A program made the position numbers and the translations under genes. From Phallus indusiatus (Eukaryota; Basidiomycota; Agaricomycetes; Phallales; Phallaceae): a stretch of DNA of 64,000 bases. The notes beneath the pieces are model-generated. The model was not told the origin of the DNA and made no database searches. It saw only the letters and a list, made by a program, of their open reading frames with translations. Positions 23,253 through 35,606 of this stretch are shown in pieces. The stretch spans positions 62,001 to 126,000 of the forward strand of contig JAQFWX010000090.1 in the NCBI GenBank assembly GCA_027605045.1, in the 5' to 3' direction. Within the stretch, counting starts at the first letter, position 1. Every line of letters begins with the position of its first letter.

Positions 23253-23612
23253 TGACACTATGTACCACTTCTATCAAGACCCGCATCGGCACCAGTACGA
23301 ATGTGGGCGGCACTCAGCCTCCTCAAAGCTTCTAATCCGTTTTCCAAGAACTCTCGAGGAAAAGTGACGCCCTAGGCCACTGGAACCGTCGCTGAATCAT
23401 TTTTAATACTGGTGGAAGCCTTAATCGGCTGGGCGGCTTTGTCAATAGTGGCTGATGATATTGTACTGAGTATGGTGATTGGTATTGTGTGGAGTTAACA
23501 CGGTGGTAATACTGTTTAGTCTCAACGGCGAGGGAGGATGAGCGGAACTAGCGCTTTGGAAGGCAGTTTTAGCACCCTACGCCGTTGAAAAGGCTATGGC
23601 TTCTTCAACTAG

Positions 23613-24041
23613 GTCGAACCCGTTGAACGTGGTGACCGACTTAGCGATCGTTACGGTTCTCCAGTGGATTTCTCGCTGCTAGAGGATGACGCTCTGCCAG
23701 CTATGCACAGTAGTCATGTTTGGAAGAAGAGATTTGAGCGGTACAAAGGCTGGGTTGCCGCCCATTTGAGTGTATTTGTTGAGAATCTGCTTGAAACCGG
23801 CGCTATGCCGGGAATACAGAGTGTTGTATTTATAACGTTGGTATGGGGAAATGATGAAAGAGATATAAGCGAGGTTTGTGGGCATCCAAGCAACAGAAAT
23901 GGGTTATTACTTGTTGTTGCGGCACGTTCATACACCCGCCTGGGTCAACGCCTTGAGGTGATCTACCGTGTTGCGCCACCGGGCGCAAGTTATCTTTTTA
24001 AGGTTACGATTGACAATAATAGTTTGCCTAGTAAAATGTGA
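23613..24041 (+). CDS. Unknown ORF of the duplicated segment, open copy
   Basis: The frame is open for 142 codons after a plausible acceptor (caactag at 23606-23612) and ends at a TGA at 24039-24041. It contains WKKRFERYKGWVAA, VFVENLLETGAMPG and EVIYRVAPPGASYLF. A first exon may lie upstream: a conserved block at 23263-23365 reads MYHFYQDPHRHQYECGRH in both copies but ends in a stop, so the joining is unclear. The copy at 4333-5370 is frameshifted. No known family is recognised. It may be the 3' exon of a small gene or a relic that stayed open by chance. Confidence 0.35.
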   Translation, partial: VEPVERGDRLSDRYGSPVDFSLLEDDALPAMHSSHVWKKRFERYKGWVAAHLSVFVENLLETGAMPGIQSVVFITLVWGNDERDISEVCGHPSNRNGLLLVVAARSYTRLGQRLEVIYRVAPPGASYLFKVTIDNNSLPSKM

Positions 24042-26589
24042 ATTAACATCCTCGTGTATATAGACACAATTTCGTTTACCTCAGGATCGTCCCTTGAAAA
24101 GACGAATTAGCTTCATGATGGTAGCCGTTTTACATGCCGTCACGAGGGAATTGGCCTGAGATTTCATAGGAAAGATGAAAAGAGCATTCAATAGAATTTT
24201 GCAGCATAAGTTCGCGCTCATTCAGCAAATCTCTAATTCGCGTCTGTCCATCCATCATGTGCTTGTCTGATGTTAAGTATCTGCGTTATCGCATTAGTAA
24301 TCTCTTTTTGTGTTACAATCGGCAAGGACAACTTACTGATGAGAAAGTAAGGGACTCTAAGCGGAAGAGTCAGCGAAACGGCGAATGCTTATAGAGTATG
24401 TATCATCAGATGAATGGGATGGGAAGAACAAGGAGGAACCCAAGCCTAGCACTCAAACCGAAACACCATCAGACCAAGTCACCGGATTGAGAATAGTGCA
24501 TAATTGTGTCGATACACAATCGCCCAAGCTCCGATACGAAAACTTGTGAAGGTAGAAGCCCGGCGCGAGTAAAGATGAGGATGTGGTTTAGCAATCCATC
24601 AATATTGCATCAATGTTCACCAGGCAACGTGTAAAATGAATGATATGCGTGGCACATTATAGCGGGCGGACTTTTTACAACTCGCAAGACCCCATTGGTG
24701 CATAATCGAGAGGGGCCCCACTGTAATATGGGGTAGAACACCGCGGTTGGTGATCGTGTCACTATGAATATGAAACCAGGTGCTCAGCTGCATTTTCTAC
24801 CCTCTCGAGGACGCTAATTCTGCAGCTGAGGAAGGGAACCCTACGGTCGTTGCGTAGACCATCGTATGTTTCGCTGGCTAGGCCGAAACAGAACCATTGT
24901 GATTGAGATCATTGGTGTTCGCTTCTCAGTGTCCCATAGCTGCAGAATGATGCTGGGCCAGCTATCGTAGAGACGTGGTCCCATCACAGAAGAATCTGAG
25001 TCATTGTTCGCTTGGAGCATGCGATGACGCTGGTGCTATCGCAGTAAAGCCTGAGAACGGTGGACACGATGGCCGTGGACGGAGTTTGGACGGAGTCGGA
25101 CTGATGTGACCGGGAAACCCCATTGACCTGAGTAAACTCTTATTCAATTTGTATTCCCTTCTATTCCTCGTGTTTGTTGTGAATCTGATTTTTCAGCAAA
25201 TGGAAAAGGACCTCGAAATTTCGTTCGCAAGATATTGAAAGTTTCTACGTTGGTTTCGAAACAACGCAATTTATCGCGCTCTTAACTCTGTGATTTCGTA
25301 GAAGACCATTTGGAGACGTGTCCTCTTGCGTAATTATATGTAAGAAATCCCCCAAGAGGCCATACTTTTGCAAACTTCTCTAGGCGGCAATGATAATGTA
25401 CAACAACCTCGTGCAAGTCATCTCAGGCGGTTGGGTCCGCTAGCGATATCGATAAACCATCTTAGTTTGTTTACCCGAATCCCAGGTCTTCGACGCTCAA
25501 GCAACTTCTCATCCGCTCTTGTGCTTGTGATAATATCAATTTTTTTGGATTTATTGATTTATTGCCAGCGCTGAGAGAGTACAAGGTTTGGCTGGTTTAT
25601 GGCAACTCAAAGGATAAAGGTTTACCTGTGCGCGTTACCCTTTTTCTCGGCTTCCTTTCAAAAATAACAAATTTAATTACACAGAGCTTTTGAATCAAAT
25701 ACATCTTTTTTGAAAGATTCTCGTACTATCGAATTCCCAGTCGCGTGTGGAGTTTGAATGAACCTCAATCAGCTCTATTTTTACATCATCTTCACGCTCT
25801 TATTGTCTGGCTCCTCGAGGCTAATTCGAACGATGATACTCTTCGGCTTTTGGCTGGTCGGGGGGAATGTCAGCTGTGTCTAGTTCAGCTCACGTTAGAC
25901 TTGTATTTAAAATAACATCGAAAGAACGACGTGAGATGTTCAAGTTTTATAATTCCATCTCTCGAAGGACAAACGTGTTACCTTCGTCGCGAAAACTAGA
26001 ATGGGAGCTGCGTTATAAACTGGTCAATATTCCTCAAGTAAGCTAAACGCAATGCATGCGGACCAGCATTCAAGAATCAACACACCTTTCGACATATATT
26101 GCTACTCTCCATGCGACTCCGGTACAGCGTGTCAGCGCCCATGTTGAGATGAAGGTTCGGGATCTATGATAATGCGTACGTGGATGACTCCATTCTCACA
26201 ACATCTTCCGCCAACACCGTATGTTGTTGACTTTCAACACCCTCCTTGTCCAGTCCGCTTACGAATGCATAATTTTCATTCAAGTTTAAAGTAACTTTTT
26301 GGTGATTCGCCGTCGGTGCCTATTAGTGCCTTGCCGAATTACACAGGTTCGGCGACCAGAACGTTTTCCCATCAGCACAACTGAAATTGACGTCTATTGG
26401 CTTTGAAATTAGATCAATAAAGACCAGATTAATAAGGCAATGCAACATCAAAGTTAGAAGCATGAAATGAGGTTATAAAGGTTCATACCTTCTTTGTTTC
26501 CTTCCCATAGGTGAACCTGCACGAAATAACACTGTACGTAATGTCCTGTAGCGTATATTTCACTTCAATGCCTGATTTTGTTAGACCTG
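24042..26589. other. Non-coding flank within duplication copy C
   Basis: Block similarity to 5.37-8.75 kb runs throughout, with indels that break every longer ORF of copy A. No gene, RNA or mobile element is recognised. The sequence equivalent to about 6540-7150 is absent here. Confidence 0.5.
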
Positions 26590-29500
26590 ATGGACCAAGT
26601 TAATCCCTGGTGGCTCTCTGCCAGGGCTAGTCATCGACACGAACTTCCCACACCCGAGGGCCTGACAGTGCATCAGGAGGATTGCGAGTTATTCCAACAA
26701 GATCATGAGTTGTATCATCCGCGTGGTTATGTAGCCGAAAGCCATGACTATAGGCAGAAACGTCGTCGTTTGGATGCAGGTGATCATGGAATTGACCATA
26801 CATCTGCAACTTGGAATCCGAGTTCGAACAGTTCAGCAGAACCTGTGCCAGTGAGTACTTCCATCCGATGTAGATTGTTACATTGTACAAATCGATTGTT
26901 TCAAAATCAGGGTGATGCTAATATGGAGGAAGATGACGCGATTCAGAGAGCGACGGATGAGCTAGTCTTGCCGCTTGTGCGCTTGAGCTCGCAGCCTTCA
27001 AACGACGAATCTGTCCGTCCTCTCACTGTTTGTCATATGGCATATTGTACTCAAAAAATACTTAGAATTGTGCCTTGACTGGACAAAACAGCAATCTTCT
27101 CCCAAACACTGGCGTGAAAGTTGTTTCTACCGACGGTATAAAAATATCTGGTAAGTCTATTAAAAATTTCTTGTTCAGAGACTCGGTTTATCTCATTCGG
27201 GAATCCTATGAATAAAGATGTTTGCCTGCTTAATGCTCCGTTGAAAAACAGTCCGAATTTCAAGAATCCGAATTTCGAGATAATGATTAAATGTGGCATC
27301 AAAGACGATAGAAAGGCTCCAAACAGTGCAGATTGGAAAGGGAATGAAAATCGCATAATCTGGAACGAATCTTTTATTTTGTATGTTAGAGATTATAATC
27401 TTCTCAGGTTGTATATTTTACGTCGCAATTCAGTGCCGGAGATATTATTGACGAGACTATCTTGACTTTTACTGTGCGGCGTACTAAACAATTGTTGAAC
27501 GATATAACAGTTGGCACATGGAAATGCCAGGCCATTGATCTGTTGGAGATGCAAAGCAATTTCGGTTAGTTATGTTACTACAAGCTTCGTCGTTGGTCAA
27601 GTATTTATGTTACTGTTGCAGGCTCATGCAGTTTAGATGTCTCTGGAGAATGTCAATTAACATTTAAAATCGAAAAGATATCTGGACTTAATGTTGTTTC
27701 TGAAGTGGTAGAACAAGCATCAGCAGGGTTGGGAAGCCTGCCGAATCTAGAAGTCCCAGCCAAGACTGCCAACTTTATTGATGATAATGAGGCAACCTGG
27801 ACATCGTTCCTCGACACATTTCAAATTTTTATGAAAGTAATGGATAATGTTTCAGAGGTAAGCTCATTAGCTAGCACACACTTATTTTTCTCAGAAAGCT
27901 TTTTTAGATAAACATATATGCGCAAACAGTGTGGAATATTCTGTCTGTCATTCCGAAGGTAACCGCACTCTTTTTCTTCCAGGCATGCCGAGCTATATAT
28001 AATGATTTGTAAGACTATTCTATCAAAAAAAGACCGCGACGACAAAATCAGACAGTTATGTGAAAATCTAAAGGACATTTACGAATATATTACGGACGCG
28101 GAAAGGTTTTGCGGACTTACTACGTCCCAGTCTACAAACCAATACACGAACCGCTCTATGGCTCGCTGGTCCACAATGCTTTTCACGCTGGTTCAGCAAA
28201 CCCTTGAATGCGCGCATTTTATCAAGGTGTACGGTACGGAAAGTATAGGTTGTGTCCTTCTCAAGATCATGTAGTTGTGCAATTGATTCTGACGTTGAAA
28301 TTTCAGCCAGAAACATAATCAAGGCGATCGGCGGAAGCGTGGATGCCAAGATTCAAGCTTTCAGCGACAAACTCGACCACCTCATGAAGGTGATGACGGA
28401 TTCGGTCAGCCTTGAAGTGGGCATTATAACTCTTCGTGCATCTGGGGCAATCACTGGACTAAGTACGTGAATCGTCGAGATTACGTTATTAACGATCCAT
28501 GACCTTGTTCCACAAGCTGAACTTACATTGCTCGGGGAACTGCCCTACGATTCTCGCGCCGGGTACTTCCCAGATAAAGAATGTTTAGCGGGCACTCGGC
28601 AAAGGCTAATCAAGGAGATATTCGAATGGGCCAATAACGACTCATCGACGCAAATACTTGTGCTTAGTGGACAAGCAGGAATAGGAAAGTCCGCAATAGC
28701 ACACACCATCGCTAGAATGCTCAAAGAACAGAATCGACTTGGATCCATGTTCTGTTTCAGCCAAGGCTACGTTGGGCAGCGCAACCGTCTCTTTAGCACT
28801 ATATCCCGCGACCTGGCTGACGGCGATATCATGTGGCAAAGCGGATTAGTGAAGGTTATTAGCAAGAACTCAGCAGTTCGGAAGAAGGAGGATGTCAGAA
28901 CGCAATTTAACGAACTTATTATTAAGCCTTCCCAAAAAATGCCCAATATTGGACCTGTAGTTATCGTTGTGGATGCGTTGGATGAAAGTGGAAACCGTGA
29001 AGAACGCAGGGAAATTGTGAAAATTCTCCTCGATGAATGGACCAGACTTCCGAAGAATTATCGTATGATTGTTACTACTCGCCCGGAACAAGACATCGAG
29101 GGCCAATGCCAAAAATACAAGATTCCATGTAAACAGATGGGCGATATTGACATGGAGGAAACACGTCACGATATTGAAGCCTATGTCTCGAAGTGTCTAG
29201 ATTCAATATCGTCAATTCTAGACAAGATTGACAAAGACTGGCGTAGTGTATTAGCAACACACGCGCAAGGTCTTTTTCAATGGGCTCAGACAGCTTGTCG
29301 GTTCATTGATACTGCCGTCACACGTCCACAAATCATAAGGGAGAATTGGAAAACTTGTGTGGTACACTCTTCTTCATCACTATACGAACTATATCATGGG
29401 ATTATTTCGAATCAACCAGAATCCCGGAATCCTAATTTTAAAGAACAGTTCAAGACGGTCGTAGGTGCCATTGTAACTGCACAAGTACCTCTCTCAACCT

Positions 29501-32500
29501 GCGCGCTGCAAAATATATTTGAGGATATTGAAGATATCGGGTCGATACTCAAACCGTTCGGCTCATTCTTTTCTGGCATTGATGGCTCGTCTGAGTCTAC
29601 TCCAATACTACCACTTCACACCTCATTATTCGATTTTTTTATGGCCCAGAAAATCTCCGATAAAAAAAATCAACATATCGTCGAAAAAATCAATGAGTAC
29701 TATATCGACACGTCAAATCAAAGCCGGATGACACTGGGTTGTCTCAAGGTGATGGATCGAATGCTCTGCTTCAATATTTGTCAGCTGGAGACATCACACC
29801 TGCGAAATCGAGCGGTGGCCGATTTCGATATACGTGTCGAGAAAGCCATCCCGTTGCATCTGTCGTATTCGTGCCGTTTTTGGGGCACTCATCTTCAGTC
29901 GTCAGCTCATACCGAGAAACTCGTTAGTGCAATTCGGACATTAATGGACGACAAACTATTGTATTATTTTGAAGCGCTCAGTTTGTTAAAAGCAGTTGAT
30001 CGAGGGTGCATGGCAACGCGAAAAATAGCGGATTGGTGTCAAGTGGGTGATTCTTCGCTTGTCGCATGTATACATATAAATGGCTAAGCAAGACGGCAAT
30101 AGGACACTGACGGTGACTTGGCTGCGGATGCAACGGATGCATGGAGGTTCGGAGCTGATTTTGGAGGCATAATGATGGAGAGTACTCCGCACCTTTATCT
30201 CTCCGCCCTTCCCTTTACTCCTTATGATTCATTTGTGTCCAGAAGGTATCTTGAAAGGTATTTCGGACTGTTCACGTTCGACATTGGTCAGCCTGTCAGT
30301 TCTTCACACACAACTGGTATTACGCAGAGAATTTCATTTCCTAGAGCTGCCTTTTCCCCGAGAGACACATATATCGCGTTTAGATCTGATAGCGGCGAAT
30401 TTGTACTATGGAACTATATAACAGGGGAACACCTCGCTCGTTGGGAGTTTGAACGAGATGTTTCAAATATTGTATATTCCCTTGATGGTGAATCAGTTTA
30501 TTGTTGTTCTAGGAGTGGTGATATCCTAGTTTGGAATATGGAGACCAAGGAAACGAGGATAGAGACATATGAGGAGATAGTTGGTGTGGATAAGGGTCGT
30601 TATTGCACCATATCTGCGGACGGGCGATTTATGATCTGGGAGACACAAAATTACGCAGACGAGAACTCAGCCGAGGACGCATTACTCGTAATCGATCGAG
30701 CAAGTCGTCGGATGGTTAAACGCCTCGAAATGGAATACGAATTCTCCGCGATTTCTCCTAAAGGAGAATGGATTGCTGTTTATTCCAGAGGCAGTGGTGG
30801 CGTGCACATATGGAATACTAGAAATCAAACGCAGCACTGTGTCATCCCCGGCTATGCTTGGGGAAAACGTACACTTACTGACAACTACATTGCATTGGAA
30901 CAAGACGACTACCGCACAATAGGGATATGGGATTTACGGACAATCACTAAACTCACTGAAATCCAACACGAGAAGCACATCTCAAGCTTTTGCCTTTCCC
31001 CTGATGATCAATATATCCTTGTTACCTCCGCCGGCATGTACTCGATTTGGAGCGTGCCTACAGGAGAATTAATCAGTCAATCCTATGAATATGATCACAT
31101 CCGGTGTTTAGGGTTCTCACATGATTCCAAATCAATTGCATTGTGCATGGACATCGCCAGTACACTTCTCATTCAACAATGGCATAAATCTATAGAACCG
31201 GATCATCCGCGTGGCAACGAAGTTCAGCATGTGTACGATGTTTGGCTGCGGGGTTCATATCTCATTCTTCGGTATAAGACGATTCTCGACCAACGCTACC
31301 TCCAGATCTCGGATATCACGACAGTAAACTCGGTTATCTTTGAAGCCGAACTCGAAGGTGACCTCGGACTCGTCAGTGTTTCTCCTGATGAAGAAAACGT
31401 GCGTATTGCATACGGCAGTAGCCATGGACTCTGTCTTTGGGACGACAAAGAAGGCGAAATTATTGTAGATGGATCAGCCCGTTCAATCACCGCACTCGTG
31501 TGTTTGGACAGCTATCTTATTTCTGGGCACAAGAAAACCATTACAATATGGGATAGCTGTATCCGCAAATTGGTTCGCAGTCTAATAGTAGACTTACCAT
31601 ATGACGTAAAATCACTCCTCCCCGTGCGAGGTACCCGCTTTGCTGTCATATATTGCAATGGAGTGGAAGTTCGTGATTGCGAATCGGGTGCCAGAGTAGG
31701 AGAAACATTTACATTCCAATCGAAATCCCGTCATTCTATCTCTGCCAATGAGAGACATGTCATACGCATATCAAAGAACGGCGTCGACATATTGGATCTA
31801 ACGGGAGCAAGAGTGGGTTCGATTCCATTCTCGGATCGTGTTTATGGGAGGAAGCTATCCTTCAATGGGAAGTATATGGCATGGATTGATAACGGCGAAG
31901 TTAAACTCTTCGACGTGGACACCGAAACCTTGCTCACTGGTCCATCTTTAAGTCGTCCTTGGGCTAAGCACGTTTGGTTCTCCAATGACTCAACCTGTAT
32001 TGTAATAGAGTCCAATGAGGATGGTCGGGGGAGCTCCGAGTACTTAGATATCTGGGACATACAATCCAAGAAAGTGGTCATCAAACCAATTCGATACCCC
32101 CTTTCAAAAAATGTACGAGCCCTAGTTTTAAGCAAAAGGGGTCTCGTACTTTTAATTGGATGGTTTGGGCAATGTTATGTCTGGGACTTAAATACGTATG
32201 AGATAATGTCTCCTCTATATAACGCTCCTCCATTGTTCACCACCGACGGTCTCGACATCAAGGGGTAAGTTCAGGATCGCTTATATTCAATACGATACCA
32301 CTGAAAGAGATACTCAGAACACCAGTTTCCAACAAGGAGACATTGGATTACGCATTAATGGTCTGGAAGAAGGCTTCACTTCACGCCTTTGTTATAATGG
32401 ATAAAAACGGATGGGTTCTGGGTTTGCAGGGTGAGTTGTTGTTTTGGGTTCCCCCACAGATGAGACAAGGGTTCTGGTTTTCATGCATGGCGCATACGCC

Positions 32501-32573
32501 ATCTCGGAATGTTACAAAACTTAATTTCACAAACTTTGTTCATGGTTCTGATTGGATAAAATGTAAATCATGA
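26590..32573 (+). CDS. NLR3: C2-like / NACHT / WD-repeat STAND protein
   Basis: The twelve-exon model is 26590-26850, 26911-27012, 27066-27150, 27218-27380, 27434-27564, 27622-27857, 27908-27958, 28014-28248, 28307-28462, 28517-30042, 30103-32264 and 32318-32573. The sum is 5364 nt, 1787 residues, in frame. Introns match those of NLR1 one for one, all with GT donors. Domains in order: N-terminal extension; C2-like (DVCLLNAPL to GECQLTFKI); helical region; NACHT (Walker A GQAGIGKSA, Walker B VVIVVDALDESG, then VTTRPEQDIE); about 13 WD-type blades (VLWNYITGE, IGIWDLRT, LDIWDIQS, CYVWDLNTY); and the C-terminal exon (GWVLGLQGELLFWVPP). A short insertion (DKKNQHIVEKINEYY) after the NACHT region is not in NLR1. 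It is the sister gene of NLR1 through the segmental duplication and appears intact. A STAND receptor role in non-self recognition is inferred from the family. Confidence 0.87.
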
Positions 32574-33624
32574 AACAGCTAAAATGTATGTGGGTTCGTA
32601 TGAAAGAATGAATTTAATTTGTGTCAGTTACCAGAATTTTACTTTATGTACACGTCTGTGTCGAACACTCGAACTTGAAGCATAGCATATAATATTTCGG
32701 CTCCAAATTTACGCTAAGGACCTGAAAATATGAATATGAATTATAAAATTGAGCCTGAGAATCGATGGGGACATCGAGAACTTGAGTTTTACCACAATGT
32801 TCGGCATTCACCGAATGAGCGCACATACACGAGTGTCAGCGCATGATACGCTATGTGGTACGACGATGGCTGCACACAGGAAACACTCGAGTCTTCAAAT
32901 GTGTGAGAGTGCTGTGATAATAGCGAACAACATGAAGTAAAAAAAGATATTTTGAAAATTTGAAGAAGATCCTATAACGCTGAAAGACGTTAGAAGAAAG
33001 AGTTCGGGCTAATGGGCCACTGAGAACAAAATCGTAAGCATCATCGCTCTTTCATTCTCTATTCTCCAGGATTTCAACGTTTTTATCGTTAGATGAAACG
33101 TCAAACTACACGTTTTGAATTTCCCTGGACATTGAATTGCTTCACGAAGGAGGTGGGCCTTCCGTTTCCCGCATGAGATTGTCGTAAGGCTAATTCTGTT
33201 GTTTTTAATTGCGTCCGTGGACCCAAGGCTTACCCCGATTACTGTTGTTCCTGCGTCCTAATTCGGAACGGCCCATGGATCGAGCCTTTGTTACTTTATT
33301 GAAACAATGGTCCACTGGCTATCATGTCTGGCGGACACAGGAATGCAAAGTAGTATGGACATGCCTCACTTACCTTACAATATATAAGCTAGAACTCCAA
33401 ACATTTTACGAACATCAGCTCATTCCCTGGCTTTCACTTCCACCCCAAATTGTTGATTCGACGTGGAGCCCAAATCAAGATGCAAGGATCCGGATGGCAA
33501 CAAAACCGGTTTCATGGTAACATTCAATATAAAAAACAACTACCTTGTCTAACACAAATTCATGGGGAGAATCGACTAGTTGTACAGCTAATTTTGACAG
33601 TATTTGGGAACTGACCGTTCCTAC
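32574..33624. other. 3' flank of NLR3 and intergenic sequence
   Basis: Up to about 33070 the sequence matches the NLR1 3' flank. A 103-codon plus-strand ORF (33209-33520) and a short minus-strand ORF (33475-33666) have no recognised motif. Confidence 0.4.
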
Positions 33625-34030
33625 CCGAATCGCTGAACCGAGTTGGAAGGGTTTTCGAAGGTTCACGAATGCGAACGAGCCGTGGATGAATGCAGGGGGA
33701 TTGGGACCAAGGGGATCAAGGATTCTCCCTCTGCTATTGAAGAGGCATCAATATCATGCATCTAATTATCAAACAGAAGAGCGTTATAACTTTGCTTTTC
33801 CTGGGAGCTTGCACCCGGTCAAAATACTTGCTCATTCCATGAGCAGCTGTTACAGATGGATCACCCAAACCACTAACAGTTAAGTTGGTGGTTGGGTGCC
33901 CTAGTCGGGGCGGTGGTTTGGCGATTGGGTCGCGGGGGATTGGCCCATTGACATGGGGATCGCTAGCTCTGTACATGTTATGTTACGACGACAACGTTTT
34001 CTCAAATGGGAGCTGGGATGACGTTTGGGA
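33625..34030 (+). repeat. Left arm of a large inverted repeat
   Basis: About 370-400 bp is the imperfect reverse complement of 34470-34868. The best part spans 33880-33983 (containing 'gcgattgggtcgcgggggat'). The minus strand carries an 80-codon ORF (33976..33734) starting MYRASDPHVNGPIP. Confidence 0.85.
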
Positions 34031-34469
34031 GCATGGCCCGGGGTCACTACTGCCCGGACAGATAGCATAAGCTATTTTGTGTGGATATTATCGCCATGAA
34101 GAGCGTTTGATGTATTGTAGGTTTTGAAATATCCATCGCATTCTCTCTTGCCTTTTCTAAAACCGTCGTCGTTAATTTTAGCGGATGCATGATGGATATG
34201 TCACGAGGGTCACGCGTACTTTGACGCGCACTCGAGGACGCCATTGGATGTCTTGGACGGATGGGTTGGACCAAGTCTCTATCAATTCCTTACACCCGTG
34301 TCCAAGTGGAAACTGAATTATTTATTGTTACGAAGATGGGACAACGCGCTAACCTCATCTCCTTCATACTTTTACGTGGTCGCGTGCAAACCGTCTGCAT
34401 CGCCCCATTTTTTCACCCAGTTTCTCGAGCTTTTGCTACCCAGACATTCTGAAACGCGTACCACACTCT

Positions 34470-34868
34470 CACCCGTTTTCCTAAATCCCTTCTGAGAAAA
34501 CATTGTCGTTCATAACGCAACATGTACAGAGTTAGCAACCCCCGAGTCAATGGGCCAATCCCCCGCGACCCAATCGCCAAACCACCGCCCCGACTAGGGC
34601 ACCCAACCACCAACTTAACTGTTAGTGGTTTGGGTGATCCATCGGTAACAGCAGCTCATGAAATGAGCAAGTATTTTGACCGGGTGCAAGCTCCCAGGAA
34701 AAGCAAAGTTGTAACGCTCTTCTATTTGATAATCGGATGCGTTATATTAATACTCTTCAATAGCAGAGGGAGAATCCTTTACCTCACTCCCCCTGCATTC
34801 AATCAACATCACATACGCATTAGTGGCAAACATGAACCCTCGAAAGACCGTTTTAACTCGGTTCACCA
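34470..34868 (-). repeat. Right arm of a large inverted repeat
   Basis: Reverse complement of the left arm with scattered base changes and small indels; a spacer of about 440-500 bp lies between them. The plus strand carries the paired ORF starting MYRVSNPRVNGPIP at 34522. Both arms keep about 76 codons in register, with most differences being substitutions. No terminal duplication or transposase is visible. Confidence 0.85.
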
Positions 34869-35244
34869 CCATCATCTGGCTTTCACTAGGTACTCGAGCA
34901 GTACTGAAACCCTGCCCACTTTATTACAGCCGTGGTGTGGGGAACGCTTTCCTTTACATTTGCATATCCCGCGACGGAAGTCGAATGAGCGCCAAACACG
35001 AACCCACATTTGTAGCATCATACCGGTTCATACGGCGGCCAGACAGCGACTTCTGCTAGGCGAACTATGGGACGATTATAAACATCAGCATTTGTATGCC
35101 CTTTCAAATTCACCATCCGCGCAGAAAGTAAACCGCGATTCTTCTTTGAATCAGAAGCATTCATATTGTACAACGAGGTTACATATCCCCAACCAGAGCT
35201 CCCAAACACCTAATACATTAATCATTCGTAAACCCCTATTTTAA
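34522..35244 (+). CDS. Hypothetical ORF starting in the inverted-repeat arm
   Basis: The open frame has 240 codons. Residues 1-76 are the part shared with the left arm (PIPRDPIAKPPPRLGHP, then KVVTLFYLIIGCVILI, a possible membrane segment). The rest is His/Ser/Arg-rich and looks low in coding character. No family is recognised. The conservation of a reading frame in both arms is the only argument for coding; chance openness is equally possible. Confidence 0.2.
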   Translation: MYRVSNPRVNGPIPRDPIAKPPPRLGHPTTNLTVSGLGDPSVTAAHEMSKYFDRVQAPRKSKVVTLFYLIIGCVILILFNSRGRILYLTPPAFNQHHIRISGKHEPSKDRFNSVHHHHLAFTRYSSSTETLPTLLQPWCGERFPLHLHIPRRKSNERQTRTHICSIIPVHTAARQRLLLGELWDDYKHQHLYALSNSPSAQKVNRDSSLNQKHSYCTTRLHIPNQSSQTPNTLIIRKPLF

Positions 35245-35606
35245 TTACGATTTCAAAATTGACAATTTGTGGGACTTTTTGCACAATGAAACTTGGGTCG
35301 CGACTTGACTTGAACACCGCTGCTGCCGTTTTACGTGAATTAGCTTCGATCAGAAAGAGGAGAATGTGACTACGCGGCTGTCACGGCCAAAAATACCGAG
35401 GAGACCAAATACCCCCCCAATCTAACCTTATGACCCCTTCATCGCGTAATTCTTTTTTCCTGATTACTTATAATTTACAACTTTTTTCTATCCCCCAATC
35501 ATTTTACGAGGAGACTATACAGATTTACCACAGCATTTATTTATTTCAAACGATCAAATAGACAACAATGGATATACAACGAGTAATTTCAAACAAAAAT
35601 TGAAGC
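35245..35606. other. Intergenic, downstream of the F-box-like gene
   Basis: A C-run occurs at about 35413-35421. Nothing else is recognised. Confidence 0.4.

Larger units (their letters stand above)
23253..33070. repeat. Segmental duplication, copy C (partner 4333-15400)
   Basis: This is the direct-orientation partner of copy A. The offset is about 18.9 kb at the left end and 17.8 kb at the NLR stop codons, so copy C is about 1.1 kb shorter. It contains the more open version of the unknown ORF (23613-24041), the complete NLR3 and a 3' flank similar to about 33.07 kb. Confidence 0.85.
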
